The translations under genes and the position numbers were made by a program. Positions 26,648-37,808 of a stretch of 64,000 nt of DNA are shown here, piece after piece. The notes beneath the pieces were generated by a model. The model did not search any database. It saw only the letters and a program-made list of their open reading frames with translations, and was not told the origin of the DNA. Location of the stretch: positions 2,101,501 through 2,165,500 of the forward strand of contig NC_013889.1 in assembly GCF_000025545.1 (NCBI RefSeq), written 5' to 3'. Each line of letters starts with the position of its first letter. Within the stretch, counting starts at the first letter, position 1. This DNA comes from Thioalkalivibrio sp. K90mix. GTDB taxonomy: Bacteria > Pseudomonadota > Gammaproteobacteria > Ectothiorhodospirales > Ectothiorhodospiraceae.

Positions 26648-27298
26648 TTACGCCGTGCCCGGCGTACTCGCCAACAGATTCCGTATCGTCGATGCGGAAC
26701 GAATCTCCTGCTCCACCGTGCGCAGACGGTTGGAGCGGAAGATGCTGGCCAGGTCACTGACCGCCCGCTCGAAATCCGAGTTGACGACCGTGTAGTCATA
26801 TTCACGGAAATGCGTGCAATCGGACTCCGCGTCGCGCAGGCGGCGCTGGATCACCTCTTCACTGTCCTGCCCGCGTCCGCGCAGGCGCCGCTCCAGCTCG
26901 TCGCGCGACGGCGGCAGGATGAAGATCGAATGTGCATCCGGCACGGCCGCGCGCACCTGGCGCGCGCCCTGCCAGTCAATCTCCAGGATCACGTCCATGC
27001 CGGCATCCAGGCGTTCCTCAACGCTGGCGCGCGCGGTACCGTAGAAGTTGTCGAACACCTTCGCGTGTTCCAGCAGTTGGCCATCCTCGATCATGCCGAG
27101 GAACTCCTCGGCCGAGACGAAGTGATAGTGCTCGCCGTTCACCTCGCCGGCGCGCGGCTTGCGCGTCGTATGCGAGACCGAGACCTCGACCTGTTCCACC
27201 CGCTCCAACAAAGCGGCAACCAAGCTGGTCTTGCCTGCGCCCGATGGCGCGGAAACGATATAGAGGGTGCCGCGAACGGCCTGGGAAGTGGCGGTCAT
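26648..27298 (-). CDS. gmk: Guanylate kinase
   Basis: Phosphorylates GMP to GDP with ATP. The 216-residue protein has the P-loop SAPSGAGKTSLVAALL, the GMP-binding region SHTTRKPRAGEVNGEHYHFV and the lid/Walker B area VILEIDWQGARQVRAAVPD. First gene of the gmk-rpoZ-spoT unit; a tRNA gene lies upstream on the same strand. Confidence 0.97.
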   Translation of the reverse strand: MTATSQAVRGTLYIVSAPSGAGKTSLVAALLERVEQVEVSVSHTTRKPRAGEVNGEHYHFVSAEEFLGMIEDGQLLEHAKVFDNFYGTARASVEERLDAGMDVILEIDWQGARQVRAAVPDAHSIFILPPSRDELERRLRGRGQDSEEVIQRRLRDAESDCTHFREYDYTVVNSDFERAVSDLASIFRSNRLRTVEQEIRSASTIRNLLASTPGTA

Positions 27299-27383
27299 GA
27301 ACGCGTCCGCAGGAGCAGAACAGGAATGGAATCATCGGCTGGCTGCCGGCCAGAAACGACCCGGCACACCAGGGAAATAGAGT

Positions 27384-27460
27384 TGGTCGGAGTGAAAGGA
27401 TTCGAACCTTCGACCCCTGCCTCCCGAAGGCAGTGCTCTACCAAGCTGAGCTACACTCCG
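27384..27460 (-). tRNA. tRNA-Pro(CGG)
   Basis: On the minus strand a full 77-base cloverleaf is read: acceptor stem CGGAGTG pairing with CACTCCG, D arm GCTCAGCTTGGTAGAGC, anticodon stem CTGCC / GGCAG with loop TTCGGGA (anticodon CGG), T arm with GGTTCGAATCC, discriminator A and an encoded CCA. It decodes the proline codon CCG, frequent in this GC-rich genome. Confidence 0.97.
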
Positions 27461-27576
27461 AACCGAGCCCGCTATTATGCCGAGCCACTACGGGCGTGTC
27501 CATGCCCTGTGCCAGCCGAACCTTCGATCCCATCGACGTCACCGGCAAATGGCCCCAAACCGCCGGTGTGAACGGG

Positions 27577-28545
27577 TCAGTGATCGCGGCCGACGGCGAA
27601 ACGCGCGAGGTCGATCAGGGCCTGGCGGTGTGGCGACTCGGGGAGCACGGACACCGCGGCAATCGCCGCCTCGGTCTCTGCGGCCGCGCGTTCGCGGGCG
27701 TAGTCCAGGGCCCCGGTGGCGTGGACGATCTCGAGGACCGCCTCCACCTGCTCACGCCCGCCGTCCTCGATCGCCTGACGCACCACGGTCTGCTGCTCCG
27801 GCGTACCGACCCGGATCGCCTGGATCAGCGGCAGGGTCGGCTTGCCCTCGGCCAGGTCATCGCCCATGCGCTTGCCGGTCACGGCATCGTCGGAGGAATA
27901 GTCGAGCACATCGTCGATCAGCTGGAAGGCCGTACCCAGATGCATGCCATAGTGGGCGAGCGACTCTTCCTCGGCCCGCGGACGCTCGCCAAGGATGGCG
28001 CCCAGCTGGCAGGCGGCCTCGAAAAGCTTGGCCGTCTTCGACTGGATCACGTTCATGTAGCGTGCCTCGTCGACGTCGGCGTCATGGCAGTTCATCAACT
28101 GCATCACCTCGCCCTCGGCGATCACGTTGGTCGCGTGGGCCAGGATCTCCATCACCCGCATCGAGCCCACCTCGACCATCATCTCGAACGCGCGCGAGTA
28201 GAGAAAATCGCCGACCAGCACCGCGGCTTCGTTACCGAAGATGTGGTTCGCGGTCTCGTTGCCCCGGCGCATCTCGGAGGCGTCGACCACATCGTCATGC
28301 AGCAGGGTCGCGGTGTGGATGAACTCCACCACCGCGGCCAGTACGACAGGCTCATCGCCCTCGACCGCACAGGCTCGCGCCGACAGGGTCGCCAGCAAAG
28401 GCCGCAGGCGCTTGCCCCCGGAGTGGATAATGTAGTGGCCCAGCTGGTTGATCAGCACCACCGGCGAACTGAGCCGGTCACGGATGCACTGGTCGACCGC
28501 CTGCATGTCGTCTGCAGCCAGCTCTCGGATTGCGTTGATGGACAT
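27577..28545 (-). CDS. ispB: Octaprenyl diphosphate synthase (IspB-type)
   Basis: Long-chain trans-prenyl transferase that builds the polyprenyl tail of ubiquinone/menaquinone. The 322-residue protein shows SGGKRLRPLL, the first Asp-rich motif LLHDDVVDASEMRRG and the second LIDDVLDY, plus GKPTLPLIQAI. Chain length (C40) is inferred from family and from the conserved position opposite rplU-rpmA. The quinone link is notable because a chorismatase that may supply the head group is about 5 kb away. Confidence 0.93.
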   Translation of the reverse strand: MSINAIRELAADDMQAVDQCIRDRLSSPVVLINQLGHYIIHSGGKRLRPLLATLSARACAVEGDEPVVLAAVVEFIHTATLLHDDVVDASEMRRGNETANHIFGNEAAVLVGDFLYSRAFEMMVEVGSMRVMEILAHATNVIAEGEVMQLMNCHDADVDEARYMNVIQSKTAKLFEAACQLGAILGERPRAEEESLAHYGMHLGTAFQLIDDVLDYSSDDAVTGKRMGDDLAEGKPTLPLIQAIRVGTPEQQTVVRQAIEDGGREQVEAVLEIVHATGALDYARERAAAETEAAIAAVSVLPESPHRQALIDLARFAVGRDH

Positions 28546-28636
28546 GCGGGTAGGCGCGCCAGTATGAGGAAGTTGGTAGGCGCTGGCATGCTAGGAAGGC
28601 CCCGGTGGGGTGTCAAGCGCGCACCACGGGTTGGCA

Positions 28637-28665
28637 TTGACCCGGGAGCCACTCGCTGCTAGCAT
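28637..28665 (+). promoter_or_regulatory. Sigma-70 promoter of rplU-rpmA
   Basis: TTGACC (28637-28642) and TAGCAT (28660-28665) with a 17-base spacer, about 80 bases before the rplU ATG, in the divergent space with ispB. Confidence 0.65.
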
Positions 28666-28746
28666 TTCCGCCCTTTCGCGAGACCGGCTTGAGTTCCAAA
28701 CTCTACGGGCCGGTCCACACAGGTATCGCAACGGAGTCCCAGGGAA

Positions 28747-29058
28747 ATGTACGCGATCATCGCAACAGGTGGTAAACAGTACCGCGTCGCCGAAGGTGAC
28801 GTGATCCGCATCGAAAAGCTTGAGGCCGAAGCCGGCTCCGAGGTCGAGTTCGACCAGGTGCTGATGGTCGGTTCGGGCGACGATGTCCGCGTCGGGGCCC
28901 CGCTGGTCGACGGCGGCAAGGTAACCGCCAAGGTCGAAGACCATGGCCGCGCCAAGAAGGTCCACATCATGAAATTCCGGCGCCGCAAGCATTCGCAGAA
29001 GCAGATGGGGCACCGTCAGCACTACACCACCGTGCGCATCACCGGCATCGCCGGCTGA
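28747..29058 (+). CDS. rplU: 50S ribosomal protein L21
   Basis: The 103-residue protein begins [20 protein letters not shown] and contains [20 protein letters not shown], both L21 signatures. Standard rplU-rpmA-obgE order; L27 follows after 32 bases. Confidence 0.98.
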   Translation: MYAIIATGGKQYRVAEGDVIRIEKLEAEAGSEVEFDQVLMVGSGDDVRVGAPLVDGGKVTAKVEDHGRAKKVHIMKFRRRKHSQKQMGHRQHYTTVRITGIAG

Positions 29059-29090
29059 GGCACTGGGCATTACTCAGGAGATTTTGAGGC

Positions 29091-29351
29091 ATGGCACATA
29101 AGAAGGCAGGCGGGAGTACCCGCAACGGGCGCGATTCCGAGAGCAAACGCCTGGGCGTGAAGCGCTTTGGTGGCCAGGTCGTGCGCGCCGGCAACATCCT
29201 CGTCCGTCAGCGCGGGACGCAGTATCATCCCGGCGAGAACGTGGGTTGTGGCAAGGACCACACGCTGTTCGCGAAGGTCGACGGCCAGGTCGTGTTCAAG
29301 GTCGGTGGCCCGAACAACCGGCGCTTCGTGAGCGTGCAGCCGCAGCAGTAA
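29091..29351 (+). CDS. rpmA: 50S ribosomal protein L27
   Basis: The 86-residue protein begins [20 protein letters not shown], whose N-terminal tail reaches the peptidyl transferase centre, and has the conserved [25 protein letters not shown]-like site (CAGGAGA) precedes the ATG. A terminator follows. Confidence 0.98.
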   Translation: MAHKKAGGSTRNGRDSESKRLGVKRFGGQVVRAGNILVRQRGTQYHPGENVGCGKDHTLFAKVDGQVVFKVGGPNNRRFVSVQPQQ

Positions 29352-29370
29352 GCGGACACGCCACTGGTAG

Positions 29371-31649
<2,279 letters not shown>

Positions 31650-31734
31650 ATGCATTGTCCCGGCGATCCCACCGCTCAACGAATGCGGTAAGGTGCCCGC
31701 ATCCCGAATCACCGACCCGAGCCAAGGAGCCCGC

Positions 31735-32124
31735 ATGTCGCGCGAAATCATCCAGACCGAAAACGCCCCGGCCGCGATCGGCCCCTACTCCCAGGCCGTG
31801 CGCGCCGGCGACACCCTGTACCTGTCCGGCCAGATCCCTCTGGACCCGGCCACGATGGAACTGGTCGACGGCGGCATCGAAGACCAGATTCGCCGTGTGT
31901 TCGACAACCTGAAAGCCGTGCTGGAGGCCGCCAATGCGGATTTCTCCGACATCGCCAAGCTGAACATCTTCCTGATCGACCTGACCCACTTCCCGCTGGT
32001 CAACAAGATCATGAGCGAGGTCTTCGCCGAGCCGTATCCGGCCCGCGCCGCGATCGGCGTGGCCGCCCTGCCCAAGGGCGCGCAGGTGGAGATGGACGCC
32101 ATCGCCTGGTGCCCGCGCGGCTGA
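31735..32124 (+). CDS. ridA: RidA family enamine/imine deaminase
   Basis: Hydrolyses reactive 2-aminoacrylate-type imines made by PLP enzymes, protecting them. The 129-residue protein shows [22 protein letters not shown], the conserved [14 protein letters not shown] and the end [19 protein letters not shown] with the catalytic Arg in PARA. AAGGAG lies seven bases before the chosen ATG 31735; an upstream ATG at 31693 has no such site. recG follows after 19 bases; in gammaproteobacteria spoT-ridA-recG often cluster, here ridA-recG is kept apart from spoT. Confidence 0.95.
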   Translation: MSREIIQTENAPAAIGPYSQAVRAGDTLYLSGQIPLDPATMELVDGGIEDQIRRVFDNLKAVLEAANADFSDIAKLNIFLIDLTHFPLVNKIMSEVFAEPYPARAAIGVAALPKGAQVEMDAIAWCPRG

Positions 32125-32143
32125 TCCGCGCGCGGCGACCGCG

Positions 32144-34207
32144 GTGGACCTGCAGACGCCGCTGACGGGGTTCAAGGGTGTCGGCCCCGCGGTGGCCGAG
32201 CGCCTGGCCCGTCTGGGCCTGGAACAGGCCCGGGACCTCCTCCTGCACCTGCCACTGCGTTTCGAGGACCGCACCCGGCTGACCCCGATCCGCGCCCTGC
32301 GCCCGGGACTGTCCGCCCTGTTCGAGGGCCGGGTCACCCACGCCGAGGTCGTCCATCGCCGCCGCCGCATGCTGGTGGTCACGCTGGAAGAGGACGGCGC
32401 GTCCATCCTGCTGCGGTTCTTCCATTTCGGCAGCGGCCAGCAGCGCCGCCTGAGCCCGGGTACGCGCATTCGCGCCTTCGGCGAACCGCGCGGCATGCCC
32501 GGCGCGATGGAGTGCGTGCACCCGGAACTCCAGGTGGTAGGCACGAAACCACCCGTGCTGGAAACCCACCTCACCCCGATCTATCCGACGACCGAGGGCA
32601 TCTCGCAGAAGCTCCTGCGTCAGCTGGTCACCGAGGCCCTGCCGACGACCGAGCAGCTGCCCGACCTGCTCCCGGAACTGAACCAGCGCCAGCTACCCGG
32701 GCTGCACACGGCCCTGCAGCAGCTGCACCACCCCCCGGCACGGGCCGAGGTCCTGGATGCACTGGACACCGCCGAGCAGCGCGGGCCCGCGCGCACCCGC
32801 CTGGCACTGGAGGAGCTGACCGCCCACCAGCTCGCCCGCATGGAACAAAACCGCACCCCACAGGATGCGCGCCGCGCGCCGGTCATCCGTCCCGCGGGCG
32901 CGCTGTGGCGACAACTGCGCGACCAGCTCCCGTTCGCACCCACCAGCGCACAGGAGCGCGTGATCCACGAGGTGCGTGAGGACCTGGCCCGCCCGACCCC
33001 GATGAACCGGCTGGTGCAGGGCGACGTCGGCTCCGGCAAGACCCTGGTCGCGGTCGCGGCCGCCCTCGCGGCAGTGGAAGCCGGCCATCAGGTCGCATTC
33101 ATGGCCCCCACCGAGCTGCTCGCCCGTCAGCACGGGCGCAATCTCGCCCAGTGGCTGGAACCGCTGGGCGTTTCGGTGGCATGGCTGGGCGGACGCCAGG
33201 GCGCCAGCGAGCGGGGTCAGTTGCTTTCGGAACTGGCCAGTGGCCATCGCCAGGTCGCGATCGGCACCCACGCCCTGTTCCAGGAAGAGGTCCGCTTCCA
33301 CCGCCTGGGACTGGCGATCATCGACGAGCAGCACCGCTTTGGCGTGCACCAGCGCATGGCCCTGCGCGACAAGGGCAATGGCCAGATGCCGCATCAGCTG
33401 ATCATGACCGCAACACCAATCCCGCGCACGCTGGCCATGGCCCTGTATGCCGACCTGGACAGCTCGGTCATCGACGAGCGTCCGCCGGGGCGCACGCCCG
33501 TGCGCACCGCACTGATCAGCCACGAGCGTCGTGACGAAGTGATCGACCGCATCCGTGCCGCCTGCGGCTCCGGGACCCAGGCCTACTGGGTCTGCCCGCT
33601 GGTGGAGGAATCCGAACAACTGGAGGCGGAATCCGCCGAAGCAACCGCCGAACGCCTGCGCGAGGCGCTGCCGGAGCTGAGCATCGGACTGGCCCACGGG
33701 CGCATGAAGGGGCCCGAGCGCGATACGGTGATGGAACGCTTTCGTGCCGGCGCGCTCGATCTGCTGGTCGCCACCACGGTGATCGAGGTCGGCGTGGATG
33801 TCCCCAATGCGAGCCTGATGATCATCGAGAACGCCGAACGCATGGGGCTGTCACAGCTGCACCAGTTGCGTGGCCGTGTCGGGCGCGGCAACACCGCCTC
33901 TGCCTGCGTGCTGCTTTACCGCCCGCCGCTGGGCGAAACCGCCCGCGAGCGCCTGGAGGCGATGCGCCGGACCGACGACGGCTTCGAGATCGCGGAGGTG
34001 GACCTCCGGTTGCGCGGCCCCGGCGAGCTGCTGGGCACGCGCCAGACGGGCGACCGCAGCTTCCGTGTGGCCGACTGGTCGCGCGATCAGGACCTGCTGG
34101 AGGAGGCCACAGAGCTGGCCCTGCGCATGCGCGAGGACCCGCCACGCGCGGCGGCCCTGATCGAACGCTGGCTGGGCAGCGCCACGCGCTACGCCACCGT
34201 CGGCTGA
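32144..34207 (+). CDS. recG: ATP-dependent DNA helicase RecG
   Basis: Reverses stalled replication forks and branch-migrates Holliday junctions. The 687-residue protein has an N-terminal wedge/OB domain (LTGFKGVGPAVAERLARLGL onward), helicase motif I VQGDVGSGKTLVA, motif II IIDEQHRFGVHQR, motif III MTATPIPRTLAM, and late motifs VEVGVDVPNA with QLHQLRGRVGRG and the TRG-like LLGTRQTGDR. Start is a GTG at 32144, giving the usual N-terminus (MDLQTPLTGFKGVGP). Confidence 0.97.
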   Translation: MDLQTPLTGFKGVGPAVAERLARLGLEQARDLLLHLPLRFEDRTRLTPIRALRPGLSALFEGRVTHAEVVHRRRRMLVVTLEEDGASILLRFFHFGSGQQRRLSPGTRIRAFGEPRGMPGAMECVHPELQVVGTKPPVLETHLTPIYPTTEGISQKLLRQLVTEALPTTEQLPDLLPELNQRQLPGLHTALQQLHHPPARAEVLDALDTAEQRGPARTRLALEELTAHQLARMEQNRTPQDARRAPVIRPAGALWRQLRDQLPFAPTSAQERVIHEVREDLARPTPMNRLVQGDVGSGKTLVAVAAALAAVEAGHQVAFMAPTELLARQHGRNLAQWLEPLGVSVAWLGGRQGASERGQLLSELASGHRQVAIGTHALFQEEVRFHRLGLAIIDEQHRFGVHQRMALRDKGNGQMPHQLIMTATPIPRTLAMALYADLDSSVIDERPPGRTPVRTALISHERRDEVIDRIRAACGSGTQAYWVCPLVEESEQLEAESAEATAERLREALPELSIGLAHGRMKGPERDTVMERFRAGALDLLVATTVIEVGVDVPNASLMIIENAERMGLSQLHQLRGRVGRGNTASACVLLYRPPLGETARERLEAMRRTDDGFEIAEVDLRLRGPGELLGTRQTGDRSFRVADWSRDQDLLEEATELALRMREDPPRAAALIERWLGSATRYATVG

Positions 34208-34270
34208 ATCAGGGCCGCACGGAACACCCGCCCCGGTCATCCATCAGACAAGAGAGCAAAGGAGCACTCA

Positions 34271-34528
34271 ATGCCCGTTGAATCACTGTTATTGCTGCTG
34301 CTGATCGGCGGCATCGCCGGCTGGCTCGCGGGGTTGCTGGTCCACGGCGCCGGTCAGGGCATCCTGCTGAATATCGTGATCGGGGTCATCGGGGCGGTGC
34401 TGGGCGGCTGGCTGTTCACCCAGCTGGGAGTCCCGACGGCCGGCCTGATCGGCACGCTGGTGGCGGCCACTGTCGGGGCCATCCTGCTGCTGGCGCTACT
34501 GCGCCTGATCGCACCACGCAAGTGGTAA
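34271..34528 (+). CDS. GlsB/YeaQ/YmgE-family small membrane protein
   Basis: An 85-residue protein of the transglycosylase-associated (GlsB/YeaQ/YmgE) family, often raised in stress. Three membrane segments are visible, with GGIAGWLAGLLVHG in the first, LLNIVIGVIGAVLGGWLF in the second and VAATVGAILLLALLRLI in the third. GGAGC precedes the ATG. A second small membrane gene follows 24 bases later. Confidence 0.9.
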   Translation: MPVESLLLLLLIGGIAGWLAGLLVHGAGQGILLNIVIGVIGAVLGGWLFTQLGVPTAGLIGTLVAATVGAILLLALLRLIAPRKW

Positions 34529-34552
34529 ACAAACCGCATGGAGGGAGACGCG

Positions 34553-34741
34553 ATGATCCAGATCCTCGGCATTGTCCTGCTGGTCGGTGGCCTGATCGCG
34601 GCCATCGTCGGCCTGCAGGACAGCTTTGGCCTGCGTGAGCGGGCGGCGCGCCTGTTCCTTGGCCGCTTCACCCAGCGCACGCTTGCCCTGCTGATCGGGG
34701 GCATCACCGCCGCGGTCGTGGGGCTCGCCCTCCTGGTCTGA
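34553..34741 (+). CDS. Small two-helix membrane protein (DUF3185-like)
   Basis: A 62-residue protein with two membrane helices: ILGIVLLVGGLIAAIVGLQD and ALLIGGITAAVVGLALLV, joined by a charged loop. GGAGGGA stands seven bases before ATG 34553; an earlier ATG at 34538 is less well placed. It resembles the DUF3185 group. Likely cotranscribed with the preceding GlsB-like gene, so perhaps envelope stress; no function is known. Confidence 0.75.
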   Translation: MIQILGIVLLVGGLIAAIVGLQDSFGLRERAARLFLGRFTQRTLALLIGGITAAVVGLALLV

Positions 34742-34758
34742 CCCCCCTCAGCCACCCC

Positions 34759-34786
34759 TCAGAGCATGATATTTATCATGCTCTGA
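34759..34786. promoter_or_regulatory. Perfect 13-bp palindrome upstream of the FadL-like gene
   Basis: TCAGAGCATGATA (34759-34771), TT, then TATCATGCTCTGA (34774-34786): 13 of 13 positions match. AT-rich centre within GC-rich surroundings. No T run follows, so it is not a normal terminator. It lies 119 bases before the porin start and 18 bases after the small membrane gene; a dimeric repressor site is the likeliest reading. Confidence 0.55.
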
Positions 34787-34904
34787 CACGGCAAAAAGGT
34801 TGGCGAATATCATTCTACCCGGTAGGGTCCGAACCGGGAGCAGGCGGTCACCCCGGGACAGGGGCCAGGCCCTGCCCCGCCCATAACAAGACCAGGGGGA
34901 CCGC

Positions 34905-36203
34905 ATGACGCACCATTCCACGCGCCGACTGGCGCTCTGTGTCGCCGTCGCCGGCGCCATGTTCGCCGCGCCGACCACCCTGCTCGCGGCGGGGTTCTAC
35001 ATCCAGGAACAGGGCGTCACAGGCCTTGGCCGGGCCTACGCCGGCGAGGCCGCCGCAGCCAATGATGCCAGCACCATCTACTTCAACCCCGCCGGCATGA
35101 CGCGCCTGGAAAGCGGCGAGTTTCAGGCCAACGTGCACCTGCTGATGCCACGCACACGCCTAAGCGACCAGGGCTCATCGGCCACCGGCGCCTTCGGTGA
35201 ACAGCCCATTGACGGCGGCAGCGGCGGCAACCCATACGATCCGACCCCCGTCCCGAATCTCTACTGGGCCGAGCGCTACGGCGAGCGCCTGTGGCTGGGC
35301 GTGGGGCTGACCGCACCCTATGGCCTGGCCAACGACTACGACGACGATTTCTTCGGGCGCTACGACTCCACCGATACCGACCTGAAGGTGATCAACCTGC
35401 ACCCGTCGATGGCCTTCGAGTTGAGCGAACGCGTTTCCATCGGCGGTGGTCTGGACCTCCATTACGCGAACGCGACGCTGCGCAGCGCCGTCCCCTCGCC
35501 CGCGGGCCCCGACCCGGACACCGATGGCGAATTCAAGCTGGAGGGCGACAGCTGGGATGTCGGTTTCAACCTGGGCCTGCAGGCCGACCTGACCGACGCG
35601 ACCCGGCTGGGCCTGCACTACCGCCACGGGGTGAGCCAGACCCTGCGTGGCACGGCGACGGTTACCCCACCGCAGGGGCTGGGCGAGAGTACGACGATGT
35701 CCGCCCAGGCCCGGCTCAAACTGCCGGATGTCGCGAGCGTCGCCCTGTCGCACGAGTTCGATGCGCGCTGGACCGGGCTTGTTCAGTACACCTGGTTTCG
35801 CTGGTCGAACTTCGACGAAATCGATGTACGCAGCGCTGGTGGTTCCATCCAGACGGTGGAGCAGGCCTATCGCGACAGCTACGCCATCGCGCTGGGCGCC
35901 GAGTATCAGGCCAACCCGCAGTGGACGCTGCGCGCCGGCATCCAGTACGACCGCACGCCAACCCGCGACGGCTTTCGCAGCACGCGCACACCGGATGGCG
36001 ATCGCATCTGGTACACGGTCGGCGCCAGCTACCGCGCCAGCGATCGCTTCAGCTTCGACTTCGGCTATGCCTATATCGACGTCGGCAGCGAGTCGATCGA
36101 GCTCGAATCGGAATTTGCGGAAGTCGGGGTGAGCACCGAGACTCGCGGGCGCACGCGCGGCGATGTGCACGTCCTGTCGGCCGGGTTGCGCTACCGCTTC
36201 TGA
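34905..36203 (+). CDS. FadL-like outer-membrane transport protein
   Basis: A 432-residue outer-membrane beta-barrel of the FadL/TodX family, which lets long-chain fatty acids or other hydrophobic molecules cross the outer membrane. Residues 1-28 are a signal peptide ending LLAAGFY; the mature N-terminus GFYIQEQGVTGLGRAYAG and NDASTIYFNPAGMTRL are family signatures of the hatch domain. Alternating strands follow to a terminal Phe (GLRYRF), the normal barrel end. Substrate unknown. AGGGGG precedes the ATG. It stands alone, with a palindrome upstream. Confidence 0.92.
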   Translation: MTHHSTRRLALCVAVAGAMFAAPTTLLAAGFYIQEQGVTGLGRAYAGEAAAANDASTIYFNPAGMTRLESGEFQANVHLLMPRTRLSDQGSSATGAFGEQPIDGGSGGNPYDPTPVPNLYWAERYGERLWLGVGLTAPYGLANDYDDDFFGRYDSTDTDLKVINLHPSMAFELSERVSIGGGLDLHYANATLRSAVPSPAGPDPDTDGEFKLEGDSWDVGFNLGLQADLTDATRLGLHYRHGVSQTLRGTATVTPPQGLGESTTMSAQARLKLPDVASVALSHEFDARWTGLVQYTWFRWSNFDEIDVRSAGGSIQTVEQAYRDSYAIALGAEYQANPQWTLRAGIQYDRTPTRDGFRSTRTPDGDRIWYTVGASYRASDRFSFDFGYAYIDVGSESIELESEFAEVGVSTETRGRTRGDVHVLSAGLRYRF

Positions 36204-36237
36204 TGCCTGCCGGGGCGAGGGATCACGCCCCGGCCCT

Positions 36238-37197
36238 TCACGGCGTCACCCGTTCTACTCCGCACGACTCCACTAGGGCCGCTCGATCCGCCGGGGCCAG
36301 GTCCTCGCGACCCGCGTTCGCCGGGCCCAGCTCCGCGTGCATGACCGCGGCGGGATCATCGACGTGCCCGATCCCCAGGGCATGGCCGAGCTCGTGTGCC
36401 AGCGTCAGGCGCAACTCGTCAAAGTCGCTCGCCTTGTAGACCGTGATGCTGCGACGGTTGCCCTGTTGCTGGTAGATCGCCATGTCGAAACCGCTGCCCA
36501 TGGCCGCTGCCCGGTTGTACTGCTCGACCTGTTCATTGAAGGCCGCAACCTCGCGTTCCAGCTCGCGCCCGGCCGCGTTCAGATCCGCCCGGCGATCCTC
36601 CAGCCCGCGGCGGCGTTCCTCCAGTCGATCGTGCTCCTCGCGCAGCTCTCGCGCCCCCTGCTCCAGACGCTCGCGGGCCTGTGCACTGTGCTCCACCCGA
36701 CCCGCGTTCCAGTCGGCGACCCGGCCTTCATGCGCGCGGCGCCGCTCGTCGAACCCGCGCACGCGGCGTTCGTACAGCTCGACGTCGGCATTCAGCGCCG
36801 AGCGATGGCGTTCCAGGCGCTCGCGGGCATCGTCGATATCCTCTTGCGCCCGATCCAGCTGCGCGCGCGAGCGCTCCCGTGCCATGGCGCCGGCCTGACG
36901 TTCGTCGAACACCAGCCGCACGGCCATTCCCTCGCCGTCGCGCGCGGTGAACAGCCGTTCTTCGGTATGGGTCTCCCACATCGCCACCGCGGCATCGAGT
37001 GCGCGGCGCACTTCGTCGGGCTCCAGCTCGAAGCGCGGGTCGATCTCGCCCAGATGCATCTCCACCGGAATCGCACAGCCGGGCGCGGCCGGATGCCCCC
37101 CGCCCGCCAGGAAATCGCGCGGATCGCCATCCAGCAACACGGCCCCGCCCAGCACCACGGCACCCGCACCGCCCAGCACCCATAACGGTATGGCCAT
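36238..37197 (-). CDS. Metzincin-type zinc protease with a coiled-coil middle
   Basis: A 319-residue exported or membrane-anchored protein. Residues 4-22 (PLWVLGGAGAVVLGGAVLL) form a signal anchor. The N-terminal part after it carries IPVEMHLGEIDPRF, a matrixin-like strand. A long Arg/Glu-rich coiled coil (about residues 100-235) is inserted before the zinc site HELGHALGIGHV (HExxHxxGxxH) and a Met-turn AVMHAELG. Such motifs mark M10/M57-type metzincins. GGAGGGG precedes ATG 37197. Convergent with the porin gene. Substrate unknown; the split of the protease domain by a coiled coil is unusual. Confidence 0.8.
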   Translation of the reverse strand: MAIPLWVLGGAGAVVLGGAVLLDGDPRDFLAGGGHPAAPGCAIPVEMHLGEIDPRFELEPDEVRRALDAAVAMWETHTEERLFTARDGEGMAVRLVFDERQAGAMARERSRAQLDRAQEDIDDARERLERHRSALNADVELYERRVRGFDERRRAHEGRVADWNAGRVEHSAQARERLEQGARELREEHDRLEERRRGLEDRRADLNAAGRELEREVAAFNEQVEQYNRAAAMGSGFDMAIYQQQGNRRSITVYKASDFDELRLTLAHELGHALGIGHVDDPAAVMHAELGPANAGREDLAPADRAALVESCGVERVTP

Positions 37198-37316
37198 GCA
37201 TCCCCTCCGAGATCCCCAAGCGCAACATGCCACCGATCTGCGGCATTCGCCAATTTGCTCCCCTGCAGACGCCGAGGCACCATGAACCGCACACATTTCG
37301 CAGGGAGAGCCCCATC

Positions 37317-37757
37317 ATGATGCCTCGTTTCAGCCTTTACGGCCTGCTGGCCGCCATCCCGTTCGCGTTCCTGCCACTGGTGGCCCAGGCCGAAACACCG
37401 AACATTCAGCCGGGCGAGTGGGAGTACACCAACACCACCACCATGGAAGGCGCACACCAGATGCCGGAGCAGACCGAGACCTACACCGAGTGCGTGACCG
37501 AGGACGACCTCGCGCGCGGCGAGGAGATGATCGAGGCGCCCGAGGGCTGTAGTGTGGACAGCATGGACATGCGCGCGGACGGCGTGGACTACACCATGAC
37601 CTGCACCGATCCCGACGGCACCAGCATGGACATGCAGGGCTCGATGCAATTCATGGGAGATCGCGCCGAGGGTGAAATGCGCAGCGAGATCGACTCGCCG
37701 ATGGGCCCCATGTCCGTGCGCATCACCGTTGAAGGCCAGCGCATCGGCGACTGCTAG
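37317..37757 (+). CDS. DUF3617 periplasmic protein
   Basis: A 146-residue protein with a signal peptide (FSLYGLLAAIPFAFLPLVAQA, cut near AQA-ET) and the DUF3617 pattern PGEWEYTNTT, two conserved cysteine pairs (ECVTEDD, GCSVD, MTCTD and the terminal GDC) and many Met residues. Function of the family is unknown. Divergent from the metzincin gene (119 bases between) and convergent with ruvA. Confidence 0.85.
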   Translation: MMPRFSLYGLLAAIPFAFLPLVAQAETPNIQPGEWEYTNTTTMEGAHQMPEQTETYTECVTEDDLARGEEMIEAPEGCSVDSMDMRADGVDYTMTCTDPDGTSMDMQGSMQFMGDRAEGEMRSEIDSPMGPMSVRITVEGQRIGDC

Positions 37758-37779
37758 GAGCTGTTTTTTGCCATATCGG

Positions 37780-37805
37780 CCCGGCCCCGGTAATACCGGG
37801 CCGGG
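37780..37805. terminator. Hairpin between DUF3617 gene and ruvA
   Basis: An 11-bp GC stem with one bulged C and an AAT loop lies between two convergent genes. There is no T run beyond it on either strand, so efficient termination is unproven; the place suggests a shared bidirectional terminator. Confidence 0.5.
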
Positions 37806-37808
37806 TAC

